From Chitinophagaceae bacterium (GTDB taxonomy: Bacteria; Bacteroidota; Bacteroidia; Chitinophagales; Chitinophagaceae), in NCBI GenBank assembly GCA_016720825.1, contig JADKJV010000008.1, forward strand, positions 177,528 to 241,527: a stretch of DNA of 64,000 nucleotides. Reading direction: 5' to 3'. The notes beneath the pieces were generated by a model. The model searched no databases. It was not told the origin of the DNA and saw only the letters and a list, made by a program, of their open reading frames with translations. Of this stretch, positions 18,699 through 27,493 are shown piece after piece (the stretch's first letter is position 1; every line of letters begins with the position of its first letter). Made by a program: the position numbers and the translations under genes.

Positions 18699-18960
18699 TT
18701 GCCAGCTACCAGCTACCAGTTACCAGTTGCCGGTTACCAGTTACCAGTTACTCGTTTAGGAGGTATTATTGGGCTATTGGCTATTAGCTGTTGGCTGTTG
18801 GCTCAGGCGGAGTGGGGTTTTTACTTTTGACTTTTGAATTGGATGTTTGGCTATTCGCTATTGGCAATTGGCTATTAGCTTATTCAACTATAATTTCATT
18901 TACTGACTTAACCGGTTACTGGTAACAGGACTGGTAACAGGTAACAGGTAACTGGTAACA
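18699..18960. repeat. TTACCAG / GGCTATTGG nested inverted repeats (gene-free)
   Basis: The left arm (18699-18751) repeats CTACCAGTTACCAGTTGCC-type words starting at the stop codon of the caspase gene. The right arm (about 18911-18960) carries the complementary GGTAACTGGTAAC words. Inside, two arms of GGCTATTGGCTATTAGC-type words (about 18770-18800 and 18850-18880) also face each other. No open frame here looks like a gene. The stretch up to the tRNA at 19235 holds only further repeat words and one promoter. Confidence 0.8.
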
Positions 18961-19076
18961 AATATCCATTACACAGTACATTCCCAGCTTCCCCTCATTA
19001 GCCAAAAGCCAAATGCCAAAAGCAAAGAGCCAAATTCCAATTCCGGATTCTATCGAAAAATTCCTGTCTCCAGTTC

Positions 19077-19104
19077 TTGCAAACCCCATTTTCCCTTATC
19101 TTTG
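19077..19104 (+). promoter_or_regulatory. Promoter upstream of tRNA-Arg
   Basis: A -33 TTG (19077-19079), a 17-nt spacer and a -7 TATCTTTG (19097-19104) match the Bacteroidota consensus. It lies 130 nt before the tRNA, with no other gene between. Confidence 0.5.
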
Positions 19105-19234
19105 CTGCCCGCCAGGGGCATGGAATTCTGTTCAACGTGTTGATTAAGAGCCAAGTGCCACCGAGGAGATAGGAGTACGGATTTTTGCGGATATTCTCAA
19201 TTTTCATTCTCCATTCTCAATTATCAATTAAAGA

Positions 19235-19308
19235 GGCCCCGTAGCTCAACTGAATAGAGCATCTGACTACGGATCAGAAGGTTTCTGGTTTGAATCCAGA
19301 CGGGGTCA
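19235..19308 (+). tRNA. tRNA-Arg (anticodon ACG)
   Basis: All arms pair. The acceptor GGCCCCG pairs with CGGGGTC, the D stem GCTC with GAGC, the anticodon stem TCTGA with TCAGA around loop CTACGGA (anticodon ACG at 19269-19271), and the T stem TCTGG with CCAGA around loop TTTGAAT. The discriminator is A. The CCA end is not encoded. It reads CGN arginine codons (ACG wobble). Confidence 0.97.
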
Positions 19309-19309
19309 C

Positions 19310-19347
19310 AAAAAACCTTGCAGTACACACTGCGAGGTTTTTTCTTT
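19310..19347 (+). terminator. Terminator after tRNA-Arg
   Basis: AAAAACCTTGCAG and CTGCGAGGTTTTTT form a stem of about 13 bp with one mismatch and a short loop, ending in a T-tract. Confidence 0.9.
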
Positions 19348-19365
19348 TATTAATACATTAAACTC

Positions 19366-19463
19366 GGCTCAACTGAATAGAGCATCCCGACGCTGGCGTC
19401 GGGAAGGTTTCTGGTTTGCCTGCCCGACGTAGTGGATCGAGGCGGGAATCCAGACGGGGTCAC
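19366..19463 (+). pseudogene. Broken copy of tRNA-Arg with two foreign segments
   Basis: From GCTCAACTGAATAGAGCATC onward the sequence repeats the tRNA-Arg, but three things are altered. The 5' acceptor strand is lost. The anticodon arm is replaced by the perfect hairpin CCCGACGCTGGCGTCGGG (19386-19403). A 27-nt segment (19419-19445) beginning CCTGCCCGACG and ending GAGGCGG interrupts the T loop. The 3' flank, including the terminator, is again a copy of the real tRNA's flank. It cannot fold as a tRNA. A partial tandem duplication that then picked up GC-rich repeat elements is the simplest history. Confidence 0.85.
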
Positions 19464-19498
19464 AAAAAAACCTTGCAGCATACACTGCAAGGTTTCTC
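19464..19498 (+). terminator. Second copy of the tRNA terminator
   Basis: AAACCTTGCAG and CTGCAAGGTTT pair perfectly, followed by CTCTTT. It duplicates the terminator at 19310-19347 and may also serve the convergent lipoprotein gene. Confidence 0.75.
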
Positions 19499-19552
19499 TT
19501 TATGCCATCAGATTAAATTCTTCAGCTTAAGTCTGATTGTTATAATCTGATT

Positions 19553-20029
19553 TTACAGTTGCTTCAGGTAAATAATCTGTGTCATTTCATTATAATACCA
19601 GTCTTCGCCTTTGGTAGATTCAATCTTTTTCTTCAGTTCTCTCCATACGGTAAAAAACTTTTTGCCGACGAGCGCTTTTTCGGTCATAATGCCTCCTTCT
19701 GTTTCAGTAAAAAGGGATACATCTGTGGAATTCTGCATCAGGTCTAATTCTTCACCTTTGGTATTCGTAAAATGAAGGTGAAGGATATCACCAAACTCGG
19801 CTCCGGTATAGGTTAATGTGTCTGTGTGCAATTCACCAACCATGTTGTAAGCAGTATCTATCGATTTTGCTTTCAGCTGTTCCATTAAGATGGTCATGGA
19901 ATCTTTCACAACCGGTTGGGTTGCCGATGCATTGGTGTCGTTGGTGGTTTCTGTTTTGCTGCCACTGTTGTTACAGGAGACAACGAATAAAGTTGATGCT
20001 ACAAGGCTTAGAGAAAGGATTTTTTTCAT
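19553..20029 (-). CDS. Small lipoprotein of unknown function
   Basis: 158 residues from ATG 20029 (MKKILSLSLVASTLFVVSCNN), a lipoprotein signal with lipobox VVSC; upstream in-frame codons are repeat-derived. After a Ser/Thr/Asn linker, the mature domain has alternating helices and strands (ILMEQLKAKSIDTAYNMVGELHTDTLTYTGAEFGDILHLHFTN...) and ends DWYYNEMTQIIYLKQL. No recognised enzyme motif. It is predicted to be anchored in the outer or inner membrane facing the periplasm. It is convergent with the tRNA region and follows a long inverted repeat. Confidence 0.65.
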   Translation of the reverse strand: MKKILSLSLVASTLFVVSCNNSGSKTETTNDTNASATQPVVKDSMTILMEQLKAKSIDTAYNMVGELHTDTLTYTGAEFGDILHLHFTNTKGEELDLMQNSTDVSLFTETEGGIMTEKALVGKKFFTVWRELKKKIESTKGEDWYYNEMTQIIYLKQL

Positions 20030-20065
20030 TTGTTCGGGATTTTCGGCCAAGATAGGGTTTTCGTA

Positions 20066-20341
20066 GGAATGTTGGAGGTTGGATGTTGGAGGTTGGAGGT
20101 TGAACCCGAAAGATCGATGTTTCATTAAGATGTTGGAAAGTTGGATTGTTGGAGAGTTGGAATGTTTCCTAAAACTGCAGTTCAAAAAAAATCATCGAAA
20201 TCTCTGCGTGCTCGAACAAAATAATGATTCTTCAAATTGAAGAACGTTCCAACATTCCAACAATCCAACATTCCAACAGATAGTACACTACGATCTTTCG
20301 GGAATAACCTCCAACCTCCAACTTCCAACCTCCAACAACCC
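20066..20341. repeat. Long imperfect inverted repeat (GGTTGGAGG / CCTCCAACC)
   Basis: The left arm, about 20066-20163, carries TTGGAGGTTGGATGTTGGAG, CCCGAAAGATCG and GTTGGAATGTT. The right arm, about 20247-20341, carries AACATTCCAAC, CGATCTTTCGGG and CCTCCAACCTCCAACTTCC in mirrored order. The central 85 nt hold no gene. The element occupies most of the 394-bp gap between the lipoprotein and BI-1 genes. Confidence 0.85.
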
Positions 20342-20373
20342 TAAAGCAGATCCTCCGGATCGCTTCAGGGCAT

Positions 20374-20402
20374 AGAAAAGGCCACCTTCGCAGGCAGCCT
20401 TC
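20374..20402 (-). terminator. Terminator after the BI-1 homologue
   Basis: On the minus strand AAGGCTGCCT and AGGTGGCCTT pair (10 bp with two G-T wobbles), with loop GCGA and a following TTTT. It lies 22 nt past the stop. Confidence 0.7.
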
Positions 20403-20423
20403 TTTTTATAAATACGCTTAGGA

Positions 20424-21176
20424 TTAATTCCGTTGAAGTTTCGAGAGCAGTCGCAGGATTTCCAGGTATAACCAAACGATGGTAACCAGTAATCCGAAAG
20501 CGCAATACCATTCCATAAAACGGTTGGCACGGAGTTCAACGCCTTTGTCGATTGTGTCAAAATTCAGCAGCAGGTTCAGGGCGGCCAGGGCTACCACCAG
20601 TACGGAAAAACCGATACCGAGCGGTGTGGCTGCATTGGTGAATCCTGCGATGGGTGAACCACTGATCGCATAGCTGATCATCTGGATCATATAAAATATC
20701 GCGATGGCTGAAGTGGCCACAATAATAATAGTGCGGAACTGGGATGTTACACGGATAATTTTAAAACGATAGATCAGGAACATAATCAGCGTTACGAGTA
20801 ATGTCAGCGCCACAGCCTGCATGGGCAGTCCGGGGTACACATAATTGTACATCGCAGAAATGCTACCTACAAACAGACCTTCAAAAATTGCATAGGCAGG
20901 TGCGAGGTAAGGAGACCATTCTTTTTTAAATGCCATGATAACAGCCAGTACAAGACCGCCGATAACACCAGTCCATACCAAAGGCATGGGATCGCCGCCC
21001 TTGTCAAACTGGCTCCATGAAAACAGGGTAGAACCACCCATCATCAGCAGGAGAAAACCAAATTTGTTCATTGTTCCCTTCACGGTCATCGCCGTACCGG
21101 TATCAATGCCCTCAAGAATGGTTCCCTGGAAAGATTTTTCCTGGAGTGTGGGGTTGCTGGATTTGAATAAAGCCAT
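20424..21176 (-). CDS. Bax inhibitor-1 / YccA family membrane protein
   Basis: A 250-residue protein with seven predicted membrane segments. The family start (GTMNKFGFLLLMMGGSTLFSW) and the conserved helix pairs (PLVWTGVIGGLVLAVIMAF, PYLAPAYAIFEGLFVGSISAM) are visible. The C-terminal LNFDTIDKGVELRANRFMEWYCAFGLLVTIVWLYLEILRLL carries the Asp/Arg pattern of the family. Members act as pH-dependent Ca2+ leak channels or interact with membrane proteases; the role here is unknown. A TATCTTTA -7-like box lies about 23 nt upstream. Confidence 0.93.
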   Translation of the reverse strand: MALFKSSNPTLQEKSFQGTILEGIDTGTAMTVKGTMNKFGFLLLMMGGSTLFSWSQFDKGGDPMPLVWTGVIGGLVLAVIMAFKKEWSPYLAPAYAIFEGLFVGSISAMYNYVYPGLPMQAVALTLLVTLIMFLIYRFKIIRVTSQFRTIIIVATSAIAIFYMIQMISYAISGSPIAGFTNAATPLGIGFSVLVVALAALNLLLNFDTIDKGVELRANRFMEWYCAFGLLVTIVWLYLEILRLLSKLQRN

Positions 21177-21236
21177 AGTTGTTTTTTTTGATAAATAAAG
21201 ATAGAGAGAATTGGGGAAATAAAAAGCTAAAAAAGT

Positions 21237-21363
21237 TGCCGGTTGCCGGTTGCCAGTTACCAGTTTTCAGCTTCAACAATATTGTCTGTCTCCTTTGATC
21301 AAAAGTGCTGGTAACCAGTAACGGGCAACTGGTAGCTGGTAACTGGAAGCTGGTAACTGGTAA
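21237..21363. repeat. TTACCAG-type inverted repeat
   Basis: The left arm TTGCCGGTTGCCAGTTACCAG (about 21237-21262) faces a right arm of GGTAACTGGTAACTGG-type words (about 21310-21363), with TTCAACAATATTG between. Read on the minus strand the right arm begins directly after the TAG of the nagB gene. Confidence 0.8.
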
Positions 21364-23292
21364 CTAGTAGTTCCACCTTACAAACGCCTCCATCGCCGCA
21401 TAATGCGTCAGCCCTAAATCGGCATAAATATTAGCGGTATTGGCATTCCGTTCTTCGGCGCGCTGCCAGAACTCGCGGGAATCGCTGCCCTGGAAAGGGA
21501 CCATGTCTTTTTGCGACTGGTGTATAAAAATGCCAAACCGTTTTTGGAGCACCTGGTCGGGACTCATGGGTATGGCCATTTCAATTTCATCAATATTCCA
21601 TTCCTGCCAGGCGCCTTTGTACAGCCAGAGCCAGCAGTTGCTGATCCATTCGTCGCCGGCAGCCTTGATTCTTTTCAGCGATTCAAGTACAACATTGAAA
21701 CAAACAATATGTGTACCGTGCGGGTCTGCAAAATCACCGGCACAGAAAACCTGGTTTGGTTTGATACTGCGTAACATTTCCATGGTGATGCGGATGTCTT
21801 TCTCACTCATGGGCTTTTTCTCAATCATGCCTGTTTCATAGAAGGGCAGATTCAGGAAATGTACATTCTCTTCTTTTATGCCTACGTAACGGCAGGTAGC
21901 GCGGGCTTCACCCTGGCGGATCAATCCTTTGATCTCGCGGATAACCTTGGTGTCAACCTGGTTTGATTTTTTACGGGCGAGGAATTTCCTGGCATCCACC
22001 ATGATCTGTCCGGATTTACCGGTATTGATGCCGGCAATTTTTTCAAAGCCAACGGCGAAATCAAGAAAGCGGGTAACGAATTCATCCGTTACTGCAATAT
22101 TGCCGCTGGTCTGGTAACCTACGTGCACATCATGACCCTGGTCGTGCAAACGCTGGAAGGTGCCACCCATACTGATGATATCATCATCCGGGTGAGGGGA
22201 GAAGATCACCACTTTTTTGGGCCAGGGTTTTGAACGTTCAGGATGAGAAGGCAATGAGTCCACATGTTTACCGCCCGGCCAGCCGGTAATAGTATCCCGC
22301 AGCATATAATACACCTGGAGGTTAATTTCATAAGCATCCCCTTTTTCTACAAGCAGGTCACTCAGGCCATATTCATTGTAATCTTTATTAGTCAGGCTCA
22401 GCACCGGTTTCTGCATTTTCAGCGCCATATTCACCACTGCCTTTTTGATGATGGACGGTGTCCATTCACAATCGCCCGTTAACCACGGAGATTTCTTTCG
22501 GGTCAGTTCTGCTGCAGCTGCATCATCCACGTAAAACTGCACATTGTCGTGGTTTTGGAGTAATGAAGCCGGTACATGCTCCGTATCGTCGTCCTCCACG
22601 GCTTTTTTAATTACACTGGCCTTGCTGCTGCCCCAGGCCATCAGGATAATCCTTTTTGATTTGAGGATGGTGCCGATACCCATCGTAATGGCTAAGCGCG
22701 GCACCTGGGATATATTGGCAAATTCATACGCATTCGCAATACGGGTTGAATTCTCCAGGGTGATCAGTCTCGTGCGGCTGTAAATACCGGAACCGGGTTC
22801 GTTGAATCCGATGTGTCCGTTAATACCAATGCCGAGGATCTGTACGTCAATGCCACCCGCATCTTCGATCATCTTTTCATAAGTCCTGCAATGTTCACGG
22901 ATATGTTCTTTATCAACCTGGCCATCGGGGATATGGATATTTTTCGGGTTGATATCAATATGGTCAAACAGGTTTACCCGCATAAAGCGATTATAACTCT
23001 GCAGCGCATCGTTATCAATCGGGTAATACTCATCCAGGTTAAAAGTGATTACGTTTTTAAAAGAGAGTTTCTCTTCCCGGTGCATCCGCACCAGTTCTGT
23101 ATACAATGACTTGGGCGTGGAACCGGTAGCCAGTCCCAGCACGCATTTTTGCTTTCTGGATTGTTTCTCCCTGATAAAAGCAGCGATCTCCCTGGCAATT
23201 TGCAGGGATGCTGTTTGCTGGTTGGGGAAAATCTTAACGGGGATTTTTTCAAAGCTGTCCGAAAGGTCAACTGCAGATTGTTTCCTTGCCAT
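21364..23292 (-). CDS. nagB: Glucosamine-6-phosphate deaminase fused to a PIG-L deacetylase domain
   Basis: 642 residues. Residues about 15-265 are a complete NagB: CVLGLATGSTPKSLYTELVRMH, NVITFNLDEYYPI with the catalytic Asp, and GIGINGHIGFNEPGSG. NagB turns glucosamine-6-phosphate into fructose-6-phosphate and ammonia. Residues about 365-600 form a PIG-L/LmbE-type domain (VVIFSPHPDDDIISMGGTFQRL with the zinc-binding HPDD, and DPHGTHIVCFNVVLE with the second His). PIG-L enzymes remove N-acetyl groups from GlcNAc-containing molecules, so the fusion could couple deacetylation and deamination, but this is inference. Fusions of this type are known in Bacteroidota. The neighbouring GH20 gene fits amino-sugar catabolism. 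Confidence 0.93.
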   Translation of the reverse strand: MARKQSAVDLSDSFEKIPVKIFPNQQTASLQIAREIAAFIREKQSRKQKCVLGLATGSTPKSLYTELVRMHREEKLSFKNVITFNLDEYYPIDNDALQSYNRFMRVNLFDHIDINPKNIHIPDGQVDKEHIREHCRTYEKMIEDAGGIDVQILGIGINGHIGFNEPGSGIYSRTRLITLENSTRIANAYEFANISQVPRLAITMGIGTILKSKRIILMAWGSSKASVIKKAVEDDDTEHVPASLLQNHDNVQFYVDDAAAAELTRKKSPWLTGDCEWTPSIIKKAVVNMALKMQKPVLSLTNKDYNEYGLSDLLVEKGDAYEINLQVYYMLRDTITGWPGGKHVDSLPSHPERSKPWPKKVVIFSPHPDDDIISMGGTFQRLHDQGHDVHVGYQTSGNIAVTDEFVTRFLDFAVGFEKIAGINTGKSGQIMVDARKFLARKKSNQVDTKVIREIKGLIRQGEARATCRYVGIKEENVHFLNLPFYETGMIEKKPMSEKDIRITMEMLRSIKPNQVFCAGDFADPHGTHIVCFNVVLESLKRIKAAGDEWISNCWLWLYKGAWQEWNIDEIEMAIPMSPDQVLQKRFGIFIHQSQKDMVPFQGSDSREFWQRAEERNANTANIYADLGLTHYAAMEAFVRWNY

Positions 23293-23382
23293 GAAAAGAA
23301 TTTGAGCGTTAAAGATAGAATAATGACTTGAAGGTTTATGCTGGTTTTTGCGGATTATTGCCGGATTCCTGCATAACTTCCT

Positions 23383-25686
23383 CTAATCCACTGCAATCTC
23401 ATCCACAAATAACCAGGCATTTTTTCCGGAACCAGGATTGCCATCGGGTATTTTACCGGCATTATACACTTTCACTTTCAGGTACCTGGCATACGTGTCG
23501 CCAAAGGCCATCACCAGTTTGCCTTTTTGCACACCAAATCCTGCCGGCTGGAAATCATAGGATGTACCCAGGGGCGCATAATTAACACCGTCTGTGGAGC
23601 CCTGCACTTCTGCACGTTCAGGTGCCCAGATCCAGCTTGATTTTCTTTCCATCGCATGAACAGTTACCTGGTGGATTTTTTGTGAAGTGCCAAGATCTAT
23701 TAATGCATCACAATCCTTACCGCTGAAAGCAATGAATTCTCGGGAGCGTGCAAAACCCTGTTCGTTGATCACACCATTCACCAGGGTAAAACCGCCATCA
23801 CCGGGATAACTGGGAGAGGGGGCTTCCGTGAGTGTGAGTTTTTTCCCGGTTGCTTTATTAAACTGGAAACGCACAGAAGTTAAAGGCATGTTCTTTCCGG
23901 GTGTTTCAATATTTGCCTGCGCAATAAAGTTGCCGGTTATTTTTACCGGTGCTGTGTATGCAAATTTTTTCCCTGACGGTAGTATGGTCGTATAAACAAT
24001 TTTATCTGATTTCCTTTTTGATTCGAGTTTCCAGAGCAGGCCGTTGTTGCCGGGTGCGGGTAATACAGTTGATTTCAAATCATACCATGCTTTGCTGTAA
24101 TTCGCTCCCCATAATTCATAACGTTTGATCTGTGTTTCCAGTCTGCGGAAGAAATCTGCAGAGTCTTTCCTGGCTTTTGGAGTCCAGAGAATTTCACTCA
24201 GCGCAGCCATCCGCGGGAAAAGCATATACTCCACTTTGGAAGGGAAACCAATGTATTCTGTCCACAAATTCGCCTGTGCCCCGAGTATATACTTGCTTTC
24301 TTCAGCAGTCAGTTCTTTCGGCACAGGATCATACGCGTATACTTTTTCAATAGGATTATAACCACCGATAGTAACAGAATCTTCATTCTGGCTCTGGGTA
24401 TGGTCAAAATAAACAGGATTGCCGGGTGTCATAATAACATAATGATGCTGTTTGGCAGCATCAATGCCACCCTGCTCACCACGCCAGCTCATCACCGTTG
24501 CGTTGGGGGCCAGGCCACCTTCCAGGATTTCATCCCAGCCAATGATTTTCTTGCCTTTACTGTTTACGTATTTTTCAATGCGCTGGATAAAATAACTCTG
24601 TAATCCATGTTCGTCTTTAATGCCTTTTTCTTTCATCAGCTGCTGGCAGAATTCACTCTGGTGCCACCAGGTCTTGCTGCATTCATCACCACCAATGTGG
24701 ATGTATTCTGCAGGGAATAATGGCATCACTTCATCCAGTACATCCTGTAAAAATCCAAAAGTATATTCTGAAGGATTCAGCACATTATTATAGACATCAT
24801 TGATCCCCCAGGTCTGCGATACAGAATAACCGCCTTTCGGATCTGTGCCCAGTTCCGGATAAGCTGTGAGTGCCGCCATACTGTGACCAGGCATTTCTAT
24901 TTCGGGTATCACCGTGATATATCTTTTGGAAGCGTAGGCCACTACTTCCTTAATTTCTTCCTGGGTATAAAAGCCTCCGTAATGGATGCTGTCGTTACCC
25001 GTACCCGGATAACGGCCGATAATGGTTCCGTCCCTCCAGCCGCCGACAGAAGTCAGCTTGGGATATTTTTTGATTTCAATCCGCCAGCCCTGGTCATCCG
25101 TTAAATGCCAATGGAAATAATTCAGTTTATGCAGAGCGAGATAATCAATATATTTTTTGACATAACTCACCGGGAAGAAATGACGGCTTACATCGAAGTG
25201 CATACCACGGTAAGCAAAACGGGGTTCGTCTTCAATACTGATGAATGGGATTTTGAGTGTATTCGGACGCATTTTCAGACGGGCATCCGGTACAGGTAAT
25301 AACTGGATGAGCGATTGTATCCCGTAAAAAACACCTTCCTCATTATCGCCGGCAATATAAATCCCGCTTTTATCAACCTTTAAATTATACGCACCGGGAT
25401 ATGCACCGTCGAGCCTTTCAAAATTCAGGCGGATCACATTTTTGCTGGTGGATTCTTTCACCACTTTCAGTGTAAAGAGATAATTTTTTTGCAGGTATTG
25501 ATTCAGGAAGTCCACCGAATTATCCATGTTGCTGCCTTCCAGTACAATTTCTGTGGCAGGACTGAGGATAAAAGGCACATAGACTTTGGGAGATACCTGA
25601 GTTTTGGGCCGGGGAATTATTTCCGCCTGTTGTGCGGATACACAAGTTGTGATTAACAGTAAAAGGGCAAGCGATCTGAATTTCAT
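23383..25686 (-). CDS. Beta-N-acetylhexosaminidase (GH20)
   Basis: 767 residues with a signal peptide (to about residue 19). Residues about 22-150 form the GH20b alpha/beta domain; 155-500 form the catalytic TIM barrel with the Asp-Glu pair in HIGGDECSKTWW (Asp334, Glu335), plus NYFHWHLTDDQGWRIEIKKYP and PEIEMPGHSMAAL. The C-terminal part (about 600-767) carries a discoidin/F5-8-like carbohydrate-binding domain (DCDALIDLGTSQKIHQVTVHAMERKSSWIWAP). It would release terminal GlcNAc or GalNAc from chitin oligomers or glycans in the periplasm. It lies 90 nt upstream of nagB on the same strand. Confidence 0.95.
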   Translation of the reverse strand: MKFRSLALLLLITTCVSAQQAEIIPRPKTQVSPKVYVPFILSPATEIVLEGSNMDNSVDFLNQYLQKNYLFTLKVVKESTSKNVIRLNFERLDGAYPGAYNLKVDKSGIYIAGDNEEGVFYGIQSLIQLLPVPDARLKMRPNTLKIPFISIEDEPRFAYRGMHFDVSRHFFPVSYVKKYIDYLALHKLNYFHWHLTDDQGWRIEIKKYPKLTSVGGWRDGTIIGRYPGTGNDSIHYGGFYTQEEIKEVVAYASKRYITVIPEIEMPGHSMAALTAYPELGTDPKGGYSVSQTWGINDVYNNVLNPSEYTFGFLQDVLDEVMPLFPAEYIHIGGDECSKTWWHQSEFCQQLMKEKGIKDEHGLQSYFIQRIEKYVNSKGKKIIGWDEILEGGLAPNATVMSWRGEQGGIDAAKQHHYVIMTPGNPVYFDHTQSQNEDSVTIGGYNPIEKVYAYDPVPKELTAEESKYILGAQANLWTEYIGFPSKVEYMLFPRMAALSEILWTPKARKDSADFFRRLETQIKRYELWGANYSKAWYDLKSTVLPAPGNNGLLWKLESKRKSDKIVYTTILPSGKKFAYTAPVKITGNFIAQANIETPGKNMPLTSVRFQFNKATGKKLTLTEAPSPSYPGDGGFTLVNGVINEQGFARSREFIAFSGKDCDALIDLGTSQKIHQVTVHAMERKSSWIWAPERAEVQGSTDGVNYAPLGTSYDFQPAGFGVQKGKLVMAFGDTYARYLKVKVYNAGKIPDGNPGSGKNAWLFVDEIAVD

Positions 25687-25700
25687 TTTATATCGTTTTA

Positions 25701-27437
25701 TTATCTGAGGATGGGCAAAAATACGCTGGATACGTTTTGGGAATCATGATAAATCCGGATTGTGGCTTTTTTATAATCTTCCGGTTTGGCGGTATAGATA
25801 TTCATGAATTGCTGGGGATTGCGGTCGGCCAGCGGAAACCAGCTGCTCTGGACCTGGATCATCAGCCGGTGGCCTTTTTTGAAGGTGTGCGCAATATCCG
25901 GCAGGGTGAAGTTGACCGTTTCGATTTTGCCCGGTTTAAAGGGCTCCGGTTTTTCAAAACTGTTGCGGTATTTGCCCCGCATGATTTCACCCCGCACCAG
26001 CATTTCATATCCCCCCATCGGGTAATCATTGCGGCCGGTTGATTCCGGATAACTGAATTTATCAGGGAAAACATCAATGATCTTTACCACAAAATCCGCA
26101 TCGGTACCGCTGATACTGACTTTCAGGTTGGCAGTTAAAGGACCAGCCAGGGTCAGGTCTTCCTCGAGGGGGAATGTCTGGAAAGTAAGCACGTCGGGTC
26201 TCCGGTTAGCAAAACGCTGGTCGTCGGTCATGTACTCACGGGTCTTATTCAGGTTGGCGGGCGGCCATTGGTCAAACTGCTTCCATTTGTTTTCGCCGGT
26301 CATGAATATATTGGCCTCAGCAATATTGGGTTTGTCGCCTTTCCCTTTCAGGTAATAATTGAAAAATGGGATCTCAATATTATTCTGGTACCAGATAGAC
26401 GTATTGGAACCAAAACGGACATGTCCCATACTGTTGCCATCCCTGCCTGACCATTGCCCGTGGCTCCAGGGGCCCATCACCAGCCGGTTGCTGGCCCCGG
26501 GGTTTTGTTTCTCGATGGCTTTGTAGAGGTTCCAGGCACCAAAGCAATCTTCGGCATCAAACAATCCGCCCACGACGAGCATGGCAGGCTTGATGTCGTA
26601 CATCGCTGTACGTGCATTCCGGGATTTCCACCAGTCATCCAGGTCAGGATGCGCATACATGTCTTTCCAGAACTGCACACTATGGTGCATATACTCCATG
26701 AGTTTGGGAGGAGTTGATTCGAGGTAAAATTTATAATTATCCAGCACAGGGAAATCAAAACCGTATGATCCAACGGTGGTTGGTTTGGGCCTGGGTTTTC
26801 CAAAACCGGAATAAAAACCAAAGCCATCCATCTGGAAGAAGGCGCCGTTATGGTGGAAATCATCTCCCATAAACCAGTCGGTAACGGGTGCCTGCGGGCT
26901 GACTGCTTTTAATGCCGGATGTCCGCAGGCAGCGGCCATAGAAGCATAAAACCCGGGGTATGAAATTCCGAATACACCTACGTTGCCATTATTATTTGAC
27001 TGGTTTTTTACGAGCCAGTCAATGGTGTCCCAGGTATCACTGGCTTCATCAATATCAGTATTTGTTTTTTTGTCTTTGTTAAAAGGACGCACATCCACAA
27101 ATTCACCTTCACTCATCCAGCGGCCGCGTACATCCTGGATGACGATGATATAGTTTTCACGTGCATAATATTTCCAGTGCCCGGCCCAAAGCCTGCCACT
27201 GAAATCTTTTCCGTAGGGGGCGCAGGAATAAGGTGTACGCATCATCAGGATCGGGTGTTTTTCTGAAGCATCAGTGGGTGCGTAAACAGTCGTGAACAGT
27301 TTCACCCCGTCACGCATGGTAATGGTGATTTCAGCCTTGGTATAATGTTCTTTGATCCAGGCCGAATCCTGGTCTTGCTGGGCCCGGCTTACAACACTAA
27401 AACAGAGAAACAGTATGGCATAACAATATTTTCGCAT
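25701..27437 (-). CDS. CocE/NonD-family alpha/beta hydrolase (X-Pro dipeptidyl-peptidase type)
   Basis: 578 residues with a signal peptide (MRKYCYAILFLCFSVVSRAQ). The N-terminal S15 hydrolase domain has ITMRDGVKLFTTVYAP, the TPYSCAPYG strand, and the nucleophile in VGVFGISYPGFYA (Ser159), followed by AVSPQAPVTDWFMGDDFHHNGAF. The C-terminal jelly-roll (ADFVVKIIDVFPD, HRLMIQVQSSWFP) is the X-Pro peptidase C domain. Substrates range from glutaryl-7-ACA and acyl esters to peptides, so the exact reaction cannot be stated. It lies 14 nt upstream of the GH20 gene and may share its transcript. Confidence 0.9.
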   Translation of the reverse strand: MRKYCYAILFLCFSVVSRAQQDQDSAWIKEHYTKAEITITMRDGVKLFTTVYAPTDASEKHPILMMRTPYSCAPYGKDFSGRLWAGHWKYYARENYIIVIQDVRGRWMSEGEFVDVRPFNKDKKTNTDIDEASDTWDTIDWLVKNQSNNNGNVGVFGISYPGFYASMAAACGHPALKAVSPQAPVTDWFMGDDFHHNGAFFQMDGFGFYSGFGKPRPKPTTVGSYGFDFPVLDNYKFYLESTPPKLMEYMHHSVQFWKDMYAHPDLDDWWKSRNARTAMYDIKPAMLVVGGLFDAEDCFGAWNLYKAIEKQNPGASNRLVMGPWSHGQWSGRDGNSMGHVRFGSNTSIWYQNNIEIPFFNYYLKGKGDKPNIAEANIFMTGENKWKQFDQWPPANLNKTREYMTDDQRFANRRPDVLTFQTFPLEEDLTLAGPLTANLKVSISGTDADFVVKIIDVFPDKFSYPESTGRNDYPMGGYEMLVRGEIMRGKYRNSFEKPEPFKPGKIETVNFTLPDIAHTFKKGHRLMIQVQSSWFPLADRNPQQFMNIYTAKPEDYKKATIRIYHDSQNVSSVFLPILR

Positions 27438-27493
27438 GGAATTTGATTTGTAGCTTTAAATTTACTGATTCTCCGTTCATAAAATTTTTATTT

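Noticed and set aside
18699..18760. CRISPR-like short direct repeats
   Set aside because: The TTACCAG units are contiguous without unique spacers of constant length, and no cas genes are near.
18998..19207. Possible 69-residue gene on the minus strand
   Set aside because: It overlaps repeat words and the tRNA promoter, has no start context and no recognisable domain.
19366..19463. Second functional tRNA
   Set aside because: The 5' acceptor strand is gone, the anticodon arm is a foreign hairpin, and the T loop is split by 27 nt.
20288..20560. Possible 90-residue minus-strand gene
   Set aside because: It lies in another frame of the BI-1 gene end, terminator and inverted repeat.
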